Below are positions 23,392-33,018 of a stretch of 64,000 nt of DNA, piece by piece. Under the pieces are notes generated by a model. That model saw only the letters and a program-made list of their open reading frames with translations, searched no databases and was not told the DNA's origin. The position numbers and the translations under genes were made by a program. Position 1 is the stretch's first letter; each line of letters starts with the position of its first letter. The stretch covers positions 18,351,001-18,415,000 of the forward strand of contig JARWIR010000018.1 in assembly GCA_029959085.1 (NCBI GenBank), read 5' to 3'. Source of the DNA: Nemophila menziesii (lineage: Eukaryota; Streptophyta; Magnoliopsida; Boraginales; Hydrophyllaceae).

Positions 23392-24294
23392 ATGGCATTA
23401 GTTGTTATTTGTGGTCAACCCAGTTCCGGAAAGTCAACAACTGCACAATACCTATCCGAAGCTCTACACGAAACCGAACAAAATCCAACGGTCAGAATCA
23501 TCGACGAAACTACCTTCCATCTAGATCGTAACCAAAGTTACTCCAACATGGTAGCAGAAAAAAACCTTCGAGGAGTCTTAAGATCAGAAGTAGATCGATC
23601 ATTATCAAAAGACACAATCATAATAGTCGATTCCTTAAACAGCATCAAAGGTTACAGATACGAGCTTTGGTGTCTAGCACGTGCAGCCGGTATTAGATAT
23701 TGCGTCATCTTTTGCGACGTGGAAGCAACCCAGTGTAGTAAATGGAATCAAGATCGTGAACTTAACAATTCTTATAGCGACGAAATATTCAACGATTTAG
23801 TACGAAGATTCGAAAGACCCGATAGTAAAAACCGTTGGGATTCACCTTTATTCGAGTTATACCCATCTAAAGAGAAAATAGAGAAAAACTCTCTCGCTAT
23901 AGTTGATGCGGTTATTTATCTTACGAAAAAAGTGGATTCAAAAACTAAGGATGTTAAAATATTACAACCTACAATAGCGACACAAAATGCGCGAGGTTCG
24001 GAGGGGAATTCGTTATATGAAATGGATAAGGCGACACAGGAAGTAATGAATGTGATAATAGAAGCCCAATCACGTGCACTTGGGGGACCTGTGAATGGTT
24101 TATCATTAGGTTTGGATTTACCGACTATGAATATTTCGAGAGCTATTGGGTTACCTGAGTTAAGGAGATTGAGAAGGACTTTTATTAAATTAACGGGGCA
24201 ATCGAGTTTAAGTGGGAAACCTCCACCTTCGGATGCGGATAGTGCGAAAAGGATGTTTGTGGATTATTTGAATCGGGAACTTGGAACTGGTTAA
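23392..24294 (+). CDS. KTI12: KTI12/DRL1-like Elongator-associated P-loop protein
   Basis: This is an intact, intronless 300-codon frame. In yeast and plants, KTI12 (DRL1/ELO4 in Arabidopsis, about 302 residues) works with the Elongator complex in wobble-uridine modification of tRNA, and the plant mutant alters leaf and root growth. The N-terminus carries the P-loop GQPSSGKST at residues 8-16. A Walker-B-like strand, IIIVDSLN, lies near residues 76-83, and the conserved NRWDSPLFEL segment near 151-160. The C-terminal half contains LPELRRLRRTFIK and ends FVDYLNREL, as in the family. Length and motifs agree with a complete protein. The ATG is the first in frame after the inferred leader intron. 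Codons and motifs show no damage, in contrast to the surrounding transposons. Confidence 0.95.
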   Translation: MALVVICGQPSSGKSTTAQYLSEALHETEQNPTVRIIDETTFHLDRNQSYSNMVAEKNLRGVLRSEVDRSLSKDTIIIVDSLNSIKGYRYELWCLARAAGIRYCVIFCDVEATQCSKWNQDRELNNSYSDEIFNDLVRRFERPDSKNRWDSPLFELYPSKEKIEKNSLAIVDAVIYLTKKVDSKTKDVKILQPTIATQNARGSEGNSLYEMDKATQEVMNVIIEAQSRALGGPVNGLSLGLDLPTMNISRAIGLPELRRLRRTFIKLTGQSSLSGKPPPSDADSAKRMFVDYLNRELGTG

Positions 24295-25140
24295 AAGATT
24301 GAGTCTTGTGGTAAGTGAAGTTTTTTTAGTGATGAATGTAATCGAAATTGTTGGTTTTTTTGAGACGGAAATGTAATGAATATTGGTATTTAAACTTTTT
24401 GTGTAAGATTTTACAAGTTTGTAACGTTATAACAATATACTATTTTTTTGTTTTTTGTTATGGAGATGACTTGGGGGAGTTGAAAGTGTAAAAGCTATAT
24501 CATTCTTGGTCGTAGTACTTTTTTTCTTGTCTTTTGTTGAGTTGATAGATGGATTTTATGGTGTATACTTGACATTTTTATGGAACTCTGATCTTTTGGT
24601 AATTAACCCTTGGGAACATTTCAGGTGTTATTTTGTCATTCTAATGACTATCTTTATGAGCTCACCCATTGTTGTGTATCTTTAATATTACATAATTCAT
24701 GGAATTGGAGCATTGAGTGTAAATGGATGACATGATATGAACCATGACTTGCTTAGTTGGGACGTCTATTTGAAAAGAAAAAAAATGGTTGGGATGTCTT
24801 AACATATGAGTCAATTGGTTAAGAAAAAGTTGGGAAGTGAGCACCTAAAATCACATTTTGCACTCCCTGAAACTTTGCTACGCGTAAATGGGTGGGTTTG
24901 TTTTAGCTGTCGGGCCAAATTGTGAGCACATGTGGGTCTCATGTAGTGGTTAGGCTTTGTGTTTGGGGTGGGTATGGGTCAATCCATGTCTTTGTGTTTG
25001 GGGTGGGTATGGGTCAATCCATGTCTGTGGGGCAACATTCAAACTCAAATAAGCTAACGGTCCAGCCCAATTCGTTATATATGACGCCTTTAAGGCGTCA
25101 TAACTCGTTAAGCGGTTTTGTTGGTTATAGTTCGTTATAA
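24295..25140. other. KTI12 3' flank and spacer
   Basis: The T-rich 3' UTR and polyadenylation region probably occupies the first 150-200 bases. The remainder has a 35-bp tandem duplication (24959-25028) and a short palindrome (25081-25101), but no gene. Confidence 0.5.
24959..25028 (+). repeat. 35-bp perfect-type tandem duplication
   Basis: Two consecutive 35-bp units start GTGTTTGGGGTGGGTATGGG and differ at one base near the end (24959-24993 and 24994-25028). The near identity implies a recent duplication. Confidence 0.9.
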
Positions 25141-25144
25141 TGAT

Positions 25145-26475
25145 TACATATATTATGAGATTAAACTTTGGAAGAATCTTTCCAATACAAACGTTTTATA
25201 TTTATCTACTTTAATATTGAGAATATTTTGTACCTTATTTTTATCTATCCAATTATTCTACAAAATAAAAGTATTTTTGCCATCTAGTACCTTGTAATGT
25301 ACAAACTTGTATGCTAGATGTCTAATTTTAAGGATTTGTTTCCAAATCCAAGTGTAGCTTTGTTTAGAATCTAGATTTCAAATACAGTTATTGTTAATAA
25401 TGTTTGTATATGCCCACTTACTCCAGAGATGTTGTCTTGAGAGTACATTCTCCAAAACATAATTAGCAGACAACTTTGTTCATATCTTCTATGTTGGGGA
25501 TATTAAGTCCTCCAACCTCATTCTTTGTACAAACATTTGTCCATGCTATTTTTTTTCTCCTTTAGCACCTTCAGAATTTCCCGTCCATAGAAAACTGGAT
25601 ATTTTTTTATTAAGTTTAGATAACTTGCTTTGGAAGTAGAAAAACTCTGAACTAGAAGAGAAATTTACTAACAAGAATCACTCTAATTAGTTCTGATCTG
25701 CCAGCATATGATAACATCTTGAACTCCATTAATTAATACTATGGCAAATCTTCTCCACAAGCAAAATACCAACTGCTACACTCAACTTTTTAGATTTTAA
25801 TGGTACACCAAGGTACCTGACAGGCATTCTACCAACTCTAATGTTCAAAATATTAGAAATATTCTATTGAATGACCTCTTCTGTGCCTTCAAAATACAAT
25901 TCACTTTTCTAAAAGTTGATACTAAGTCCAGAGATTTTAGCAAAAAAGATCAAGAGCTTTCTTTACTACTTTGGAAGATTTAACACCGCCTTTAAGAAAA
26001 ATCAACAAATCACTAGCAAATATGATGTAATTTAAGCTCAAACTCTTGCACTGTACATGATAACTAAAGCTGTTACTTCTTGCTACATGATAGAATAACC
26101 CAGAGAAAACTTCCATGCATATAGCAAACAAATAAGGGGAGAGAAGATCTCCTTGTCTCAGACCTTTCTTCCCTTTGATATATCAACAAGCTTGTCCATT
26201 TATGCATAAAGAGTAATGAGGTGAACAAAAACATATCATGATCCACATGATAAATTTCTCAGGAAATCCAAAAGCACTAATAGTGTTTAGTAGAAAACAC
26301 TAATTCATACTACCATAGGCTTTTCGAAGATCAAGATTAATAGTGCATCTCAGAGAAACATTTCTCTTCTCATAGCCCATTACAATGTCTTGAGCAACTA
26401 GTATGCTATCACTTATGAACCTCAAAACTCGCAAAATCACTATTACTTCAATGTTCATTGCTTGTTTCTTCTACC
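25145..26475 (-). pseudogene. LINE reverse transcriptase remnant
   Basis: Frames on the minus strand follow the plant L1 reverse transcriptase in order. ISDSILVAQDIVMGYE comes first (near 26420), then INLDLRKAY, then GLRQGDLLSPYLFAICMEVFS. The catalytic-box region follows as IIFASDLLIF (frame 26131-25937), then VRYLGVPL and a W-x-S-R segment. The box reads FASD instead of FADD, so a catalytic aspartate is lost, and several stops and shifts are present. The zinc-binding tail is only traceable to about 25145. Confidence 0.8.
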
Positions 26476-26779
26476 TTTCCAAGTTGTTTCGCCTGAATAG
26501 CTGCTAACCTCGCCCTTTCACGGTTCCCCTGTGCATTATATTTGTCAGTCTTCCTTTTCTTTTGTTCAGCTTCTGATCTTCATTAATATCCATTGCAGCT
26601 AAACCTCTCTTCAAAGATGGACTCATACCGACACCCTCTTCCTGATTCTGCTGTATCACCGTTTCATTACCAACCATCTAACCATCATGATGAGTGCGCT
26701 CCGCGTTCAGATTAACTTGTTGTTGGTCTACATCCTTCACTTGTTCATCATCACTCACTAGAACAGTTGCACTCCGCAC

Positions 26780-28266
26780 CTAATTAAACCTACCTTGATG
26801 CTTTGATTGAGTAATGGCTTCCTGAAGAGTACCACATGTATGTCTACGACCACTACCCCCCATATCGTGATCCTGTCTGTCTGAGTTAGAGTCATCATAA
26901 TCTCTCGGTGGCCTTCCAGTTCCTGGTCTGTCATTGCCAAATTTAGTATGATTCTCCCTAGCCCTATCAGCGGAGGGCGAAGGAGAGACATCTTCGAAGC
27001 GATTCCACGAGTAGTGTGTGATGAAAGGTCCAAAACTTTGCCCTCTGTGTTTGCGTATACCATAAAGTGGAGCATCCAAAGTTTCCTTGATCACATTATC
27101 AACTCCCCAAGTCATGTATTTCAAATCTATAACCGATATACCTTCTTTACTAGGTGGGTCAGGACACCCCTTGCGCATATGACCCGGTTTACCACACTCA
27201 AAGCAAAAAATACCAACGTTTTCATACTTGAATGTCACCCAGTCTACCCATCCTCTTGCCTGACATATACCCCTGGAGGAAGAGATCCAAAACTCGAAAT
27301 TTAACCCTAAACCGTAAAGTACATACCTCTTCTATAACAGTTTCAGGATAATTAATCTCCTCGAGATCAGTAAAGCACCTCGTAATATTTTTATAGTACT
27401 AATCGTGTTATGAATAAACGCCAGACCCTCTGTTTGTATCCATGCAGCTGCGTAATTAGATTCAGTAAAAGTTCCGTCAAAATCTCCATTTCCTTTTGTA
27501 AAGGCTGTGTGATACCCTATTACATTGCCTGGTCTAAGCCCCCAAAGCCTCTCATACTCCTGTTGATGTACTATTTGCAGCGTGAAGATGTTCTTACTCA
27601 CTTCTGTAATGTGAACCGTGCCTTTGACCTGCCATCTATCATGTATCCATCTTCTGAAACCATTCAAATTGATCTTCTCGTTTCCTATCATACGAACCTT
27701 CAAAGTACCTTCTGGCTATGCTGTAGATATCGCCGCCTAGGCACCGCCTAGGCGTCAACTCCCCCCTCAACCGCTTACGCCTAGTAAAAATGCTAGGCAT
27801 TTTTGCCCAACGCCTTAGTCGCCATGGAAGAGGCGCCTAGCCCGCCTAGGCACCGATTAATGGTAATAACTTGCCGCCTAGGCCCTCCATTAAATTTATT
27901 TTACTCTCAGAAATTCTTGAATTGATATTATAACTCTAATTTTAGTATTTTTCATATTCAATATAGTGGTGTTAGATGAATTTTATGACTTAAATAGATA
28001 AAATTATCATAATTATAAACGCGTATTACTAAATATATAAAATTACTAGAAGGATTCAAAAGCGCGTAATCCCGCCTAGGCCCCGCGTAGTCCCTCCTAG
28101 GCGCTAGGCCCCAGTCGACCGCCTAGGCCGCGGAACCGAGATCTACAGCATAGCCTTCTGGTATAAGGTGTTTTACACTTTGAACTTGTATGTCCAACTG
28201 AATGACACCAAAATCAGCATTATTCAATTGGAACGTGTGTAGAGCGTGACGGTTGGAAGTAGCCAT
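26780..28266 (-). pseudogene. LINE ORF1 (DUF4283-type plus CCHC knuckle), split by a MITE
   Basis: The reading starts at the ATG at 28266 (MATSNRHALHTFQLNN) and runs to about 28162, where a MITE begins. It resumes at about 27707 with MIGNEKINLNGFRRW and VKGTVHITEVSKNIFTLQI, the DUF4283 RNA-binding-like domain common in plant LINE ORF1. A frameshift near 27420 follows. The last part (27238-26780) has the zinc knuckle CFECGKPGHMRKGC at about 27205-27163, then an Arg/Ser/Asp-rich tail. Such proteins bind the element RNA. The MITE, frameshifts and stops prevent function. Confidence 0.8.
27708..28161. mobile_element. hAT-like MITE with CGCCTAGGC motifs
   Basis: The element spans 27716-28153 (438 bp). 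It has perfect 13-bp terminal inverted repeats, CTATGCTGTAGAT and ATCTACAGCATAG, flanked by an exact 8-bp target duplication CCTTCTGG (27708-27715 and 28154-28161). The GC-rich subterminal parts repeat GCCTAGGC many times on both sides, around an AT-rich core. Eight-base duplications suggest hAT. No transposase is encoded. It interrupts LINE ORF1, so it is younger than that LINE insertion. Confidence 0.93.
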
Positions 28267-29560
28267 AGCTAAGATAACACAGACAGAAGACAAAGAAAAG
28301 AGAGAGCAAAAAGGAAAGTGTTTAAGCAATATGAAGAAAAAGATTTGAAGTAAAGTGAGAAGAATGTACGCAGAAAGTGAAATATAAAGGTAGCTCAAGA
28401 GACTTATCTCGAAAATCCGTCCATAGTAATTGTTGGTGAAAGTAATCCATTTGATGAGTTGTTGTTCAATTAATGTATCCAAGTCGTAGTAAATACATTG
28501 CGCTTGAAACACGTGTACTCCACTTCTGATACATTCCAAGATGCAGGAAGTGAAGAGTCTCTTGAAAAGTGTATAGTTGTCCTCACATAACCCAAAGCGT
28601 TTGCATGCTTGCCAAGTCCTGAAAAAAGTAATCATTACTCGACATAGTCACCCCTTGAGCCTTCCACGTGTGTTCCACTATCCGAATTCTAAAGTCTAGT
28701 TCCTTCTGGTTAAATCCTCCACCACAATATCCATCCTCAATAATCCTCTTGCTCCTCAATTCTTCAACCTTTCATACAGAGTAGCGTTTTCCAAATCTAT
28801 TCCTTCTGTCTATACCACTAAGCACAGTACTAAAGAAGTCTCTAATATTCTCTTCCAATACCTTAAACATATCCCCAGATCTCCCCCTGATCACAATCCA
28901 TTTCTTTTCCTGCTGATCAGTCTTTGTCTTCCTTGAATCACCAAGATACCATCTCATCCCCACCAAATCAGTTAGACCTTGAAATATACTCATGTATTCA
29001 CCCCTCAAGTATGTGTTTAAATCACCTGCCCCTAATATACCACTAATCTCATCTTTCAAGTATCCTATACAACAAACCCCAAGTACCAATTGAAATCCAA
29101 ACTCCTGGATTTGCCATCCCAATTTCATATTCATAGTCCGATTTCTGCAACTTTGCTTGGCATTCATACTCATAGCAGTAAAAGAAATTTTGTTCCACAA
29201 ATTTAATTTGAAATACTGAAAACTTGTACAAGAAAACCCTATCCAAACCCAGTTTACCTGTTGTGAAAAGCAATTGAACTGTGTAAAAAGTCGATTTGAA
29301 CTGCGTACCTCCTTATTGATAGATTCCCGACGTGAAACCTTGTGTATATTCCCCTTCTTATAGAAAGGTACTCGAAAAGCATCTGAGAACCCGATTATCC
29401 CTTTTTGTTTAGGTTCCCCGTCTGTGTTAGACCCATCTCCGTCGATTTAACCTCAACGTTTGAAAGTAGCTAGTAGATTCGCGTAATACACAGTAGGATT
29501 GAAGACCAAGAAAGATAAACGGAGAGGATGGAAGCAGAATTAAAATTTCGTGATAAAATC
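28267..29560 (-). other. 5' region of the LINE with an unrecognised open frame
   Basis: A 142-residue minus-strand frame (29200-28772) contains GMRWYLGDSRKTKTDQQEKK and FKVLEENIRDFF. I recognise no family. It lies directly upstream of ORF1 and may be an additional LINE reading frame, or unrelated host sequence beside the LINE. Upstream, frames from 29300 to 29500 are also open only in pieces. Confidence 0.35.
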
Positions 29561-29741
29561 CCAAGTTCGCCCAAATCGCCTAATCGCCTAATCGCACCTA
29601 AAACTAAATCTGAAATCTATAATTATTTTAGGTGTTTTTTAAAAAAAAAAAAAATCTAAAATATTTTTTTAAAGTCTAAAACATTCTTAAATATCTAAAC
29701 TACTTTTAAGTGATTTTATGAAAGAAACACTTCCAAACAAA

Positions 29742-29995
29742 TAATCTTTCCGTCCATCAATGTTTGTCATACTTTTTTTTTCACACGTATTAAGGAAAGT
29801 AATTAATTCCTTCTATTTTTACTAAACTACCCTCAACCAATTAAAGTAAATGAATTTAATGATGATAAACTTGTGAATATTAAAGAAAGAAAAAATTGGT
29901 AGAAAAGGTAAAAAAAATCTTTAGTATTATACATAGACAACTTGAATATTTATTTTTAAAAATTGTGATAAACATTGATAGACGGAGAAAAAGTA
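29742..29995. mobile_element. Stowaway-like MITE
   Basis: The termini near 29744 (CTTTCCGTCCATCAATG) and 29993 (CATTGATAGACGGAGAAAAA) are inverted copies that match the CTCCGTCC-type ends I know from plant Tc1/mariner Stowaway elements. TA dinucleotides flank both ends (29742-29743 and 29994-29995). The 250-bp interior is AT-rich and non-coding. Confidence 0.65.
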
Positions 29996-31300
29996 TTCTT
30001 TTCTTGTATTCATCTATTAAAAAAGGTTAAATTTTGACAAAAGTAAAAGAGTGAGTATAGAAAAAAATCACATTTATTGATTTTATGAGTAGGATCCACA
30101 TGCATAAGTATCCTTCTTTCATCGTCATTTATTAATGGTGACTTCGCAGCCACAGCCATTAGTTGATGATGTCTCACCACAGTACAGTAGCTATCATCTT
30201 TAAATAATGTAACGGAAATAGAAAAAAGAAAAAAATCTGTAGAAAAGAAATAACGGGAAAAGGTAAGAAGAAGAATAAATGTTAAAGCAACCGCGATTCT
30301 TCCTCTTTAATAATTGGTCTGTCGCATAAATGTGCGAGCCTATCCTTTGCTGGAAATGGATACAACTTATCTCATACTATTTCAGAGTTTTTTATTATTT
30401 TTGGCTCTTTTTTAACAATCAATTAGATACGTAAAAGAAAATAATTCAGGATTTGGCATTTTGGTCGTCGTTGAACTGTCGCCTCCCTTTTAAGACGGTG
30501 TTCAAACCGCCGTCTTTGCTTAATTACCTTGATTATGGGCAAAGACAGTCTTCGAAAAACACCTAATGAATAATGACGTTTTTAGTGAAAGATAGTTTTT
30601 GAAAAACCGTCTTATATGTTATTTTTTTTTTTTGATGCACACGGTAAATGTACCACCGTCTTTAGTTGAATTTCTGTGTTTTAGGTAAGGCTGGCAAATC
30701 ACCGTCTTTCACGTACATAAAAGTTTGTCCGGCCCTTTTTGTTCATTTCGCATTTTAACACAAAAACTGACCCACTGGAAAAGTGTCGTCGTGTCGCTAT
30801 GACTGATCTTTTATATCATCAACTCTTTCTATTAACCCTAAAATTCAAGGTTAGGGTTTTATTTTTCTATTTCTGTTTACTGTTTTTAGGTTTGTTTCTT
30901 AATTACATGAACTGAAATTAAAATCGAAATGAGTCAGAGACGATGTGTGTCTAAAAACCAACAATTAGACCAATATATTTTTTCCATTTTTTGATGTAGG
31001 ACTTTAAACACCACTAAGTATTAATTTTTTCCCAATAATTTTCATATATCACCTATTTCAACTTATAATTTTAGAACTTAATTTCTCTTTCATTAATAAT
31101 TCTATTAAAGCAAGTGAGAATATTTTCATAATCTTTAAAGTGAGTCGAACATTTTAGTAAATAAGCACGACATTCAACTAAAATTTGAGTTAAAATAAGT
31201 TACTTAAATATATCAAGTATACATAATTAATGTGGAAAGATAAAAAATATGATTAGAAAACACGTCACAATCCACTAATATATGAAGTAAGACTTTTTTT
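29996..31300. other. intergenic AT-rich sequence with a degenerate GACGGT-repeat element
   Basis: There is no gene. At about 30460-30740 the words AAGACGGTG, CCGCCGTCTTT, AAACCGTCTT and CACCGTCTTT appear in both orientations. They recall the GGGCGG words of the foldback at 31314-31589, so this may be a decayed relative. I could not find matching ends. Confidence 0.4.
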
Positions 31301-31304
31301 TTGT

Positions 31305-31598
31305 TCTAAACGCGAGTTTTTTTTAATATTAACATATTTTTAATAAATAATTGGCAATTTGGCATATAAAGGAAAGTATTTTCAGATTTAGCACAAGGGC
31401 GGCATCCCGAACACCGCCCTTAGGCAAAATTGTATTTTTGTTAAGGGCGGTGGTTGAATGACCGCCCTTACAATTTTGCCTAAGGGCGGTGTTCGGGATG
31501 CCGCCCTTGTGCTAAATCTGAAAATACTTTCCTTTATATGCCAAATTGCCAATTATTTATAAAAAGAATGCTAACCTTGAAAAAAACTCTCTAAACGC
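31305..31598. mobile_element. Mutator-like foldback MITE with perfect 90-bp arms
   Basis: The core is a perfect inverted repeat: 31343-31432 equals the reverse complement of 31471-31560 over 90 bases, around a 38-base loop that itself folds (TAAGGGCGG with CCGCCCTTA). Weaker inverted similarity extends outward to GAGTTTTTTT at 31314 and AAAAAAACTC at 31589. A 9-bp direct repeat, TCTAAACGC, flanks the whole (31305-31313 and 31590-31598). Nine-base duplications with long inverted ends are characteristic of Mutator-like elements. Nothing is encoded. Confidence 0.88.
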
Positions 31599-31663
31599 TT
31601 ATAGAAGTAAGACAAGATCTTCTATCATGCCCATACATATATTTTAGTCACAAATCTAGACTA

Positions 31664-32055
31664 AAAAGGTATTTGTTTGCACTTAATATTGTTGTTTAAT
31701 TTTTTTAAAGTGATAAGTACTTAATGCTGAATAACAGGTGAATAGAACTTGTTCTATTAAGAAGCAGTGTCTGAATAAATCAGTCTTGGTTTGAAATTTT
31801 AATGAAACAAACCAGTTAAGAGGTATTCGGATCTGAATTGGTCAGGAAAAACAAAACATCTCATTGATCCAGTGTCTTAATGAATCGGATTAAAAGCTCA
31901 TTAAGTGCAAACAAACCTCCTTAGTTCATTAAGACTCTAGATCAATAAAACAGTTTGTCTTTTATAAGCAATTCAAGTATGAATGTCTTTTAATTTTTTA
32001 GACACTAGTTAACAGAATAAGTTCTATTCAGCTGTTCATTCATCATTCGGTAATT
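31664..32055. repeat. foldback-like region, probable MITE
   Basis: AAGGTATTTGTTTGCACTTAAT near 31667 is repeated inverted near 31899-31922 (ATTAAGTGCAAACAAACCTCC). A second inverted pair, CTGAATAACAGGTGAATAGAAC near 31728 and GTTCTATTCAGCTGTTCATTC near 32020, lies outside part of it. These suggest one or two overlapping MITEs. No target duplication could be assigned. Confidence 0.45.
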
Positions 32056-33018
32056 AGAACCCGTTTGGAAGTGTTTATTTTAAAGTAAAGAAAAACATTT
32101 TTAGAATAAAATTTTAAATTTTAAAAATTTATTAAAAATAATTTTGAAATCTAAAAACATTTTAAATGCTTTTCTGAAAAAAAAACTTTCAAACATGGAG
32201 TATATATTTTACTTTAAAAAACCAACGACACCTAGTATATTAATTTACCATAACATTTGTGTCATGAGTAGAAAAAATTTCATTTCACAAAAGCTAAGCA
32301 ATATTATATTACTACCGATGTGACAAAATACCAACTCGTAGAATAAAGGAAAACAAAATGTCAATTAGAAAAATCTTTTACCCCCAAATATAGATCAACT
32401 CTCGTGCATCAAAAAGCTGCCCTGCATAACCAAACTTCTCCAAATGTCAACAATGCGGCTCACGAATCTCAACTCACCATAAACTTCATCAAACCTCGTA
32501 TACAAAATACCCACACTCCTACACACTTCAAATACTGGTAATTCCAAAACCCTACTAACTCTACCAATCCGTATGCTATATTCTTTTTTCTAATTGATTT
32601 TATACAATTAAGTTATTCTTTTATCATTCGGATCTTTAAGATCTGAGAGTTAGTCAATTATTAATGTGATCTTAATTGTAATTAGTTACTTCGATTTTTT
32701 GAGTTTTTTAAGTAGTTTATAAGAATTATGATGTAAATGCAGGTTGATCCGAACATTTATCTACTGGATTTGGATAATTTGAGTTGAACGAAAGATTCAA
32801 AACTCAATAATTGGTCTGAATTGATTATTCTTTAGTAACGGATAGTTCTTATATATTAACTATGTGCGATTTTTATGGTCGGATTTAATGATATAAACTT
32901 TCAAGGGAAGAAGCTTTATACAAAGATTCATTCAATTCCAGTTGGAATAATTCAGTTCAATTAGTAAGGAGCAAGTTACAGATTCATGTTGAAGTGATAA
33001 TTATTAAAGGGGTATGAA
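32056..33018. other. spacer, promoter and leader region of the methyltransferase gene
   Basis: A small imperfect foldback (GTTTGGAAGTGTTT near 32064, inverted as AACTTTCAAAC near 32185) lies at the left. The rest should hold the promoter and 5' UTR of the gene starting at 33019. No TATA box or leader intron can be assigned with confidence. Confidence 0.4.

Larger units (their letters stand above)
25145..29560 (-). mobile_element. L1-type LINE, internally deleted, with a MITE inside
   Basis: On the minus strand the order is a 5' region (29560-28267), ORF1 (28266-26780) and an ORF2 fragment (26475-25145). ORF1 and ORF2 are separated by only about 300 bp. The ORF2 endonuclease and the first fingers of the reverse transcriptase are missing, so about 1.5 to 2 kb has been deleted. 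A 438-bp MITE interrupts ORF1. The element occupies the interval between KTI12 and the methyltransferase gene. Confidence 0.75.

Noticed and set aside
30460..30740. A second Mutator-like foldback
   Set aside because: Related words occur in both orientations, but no matching termini, arms or target duplication could be found, so it is only noted as degenerate sequence.
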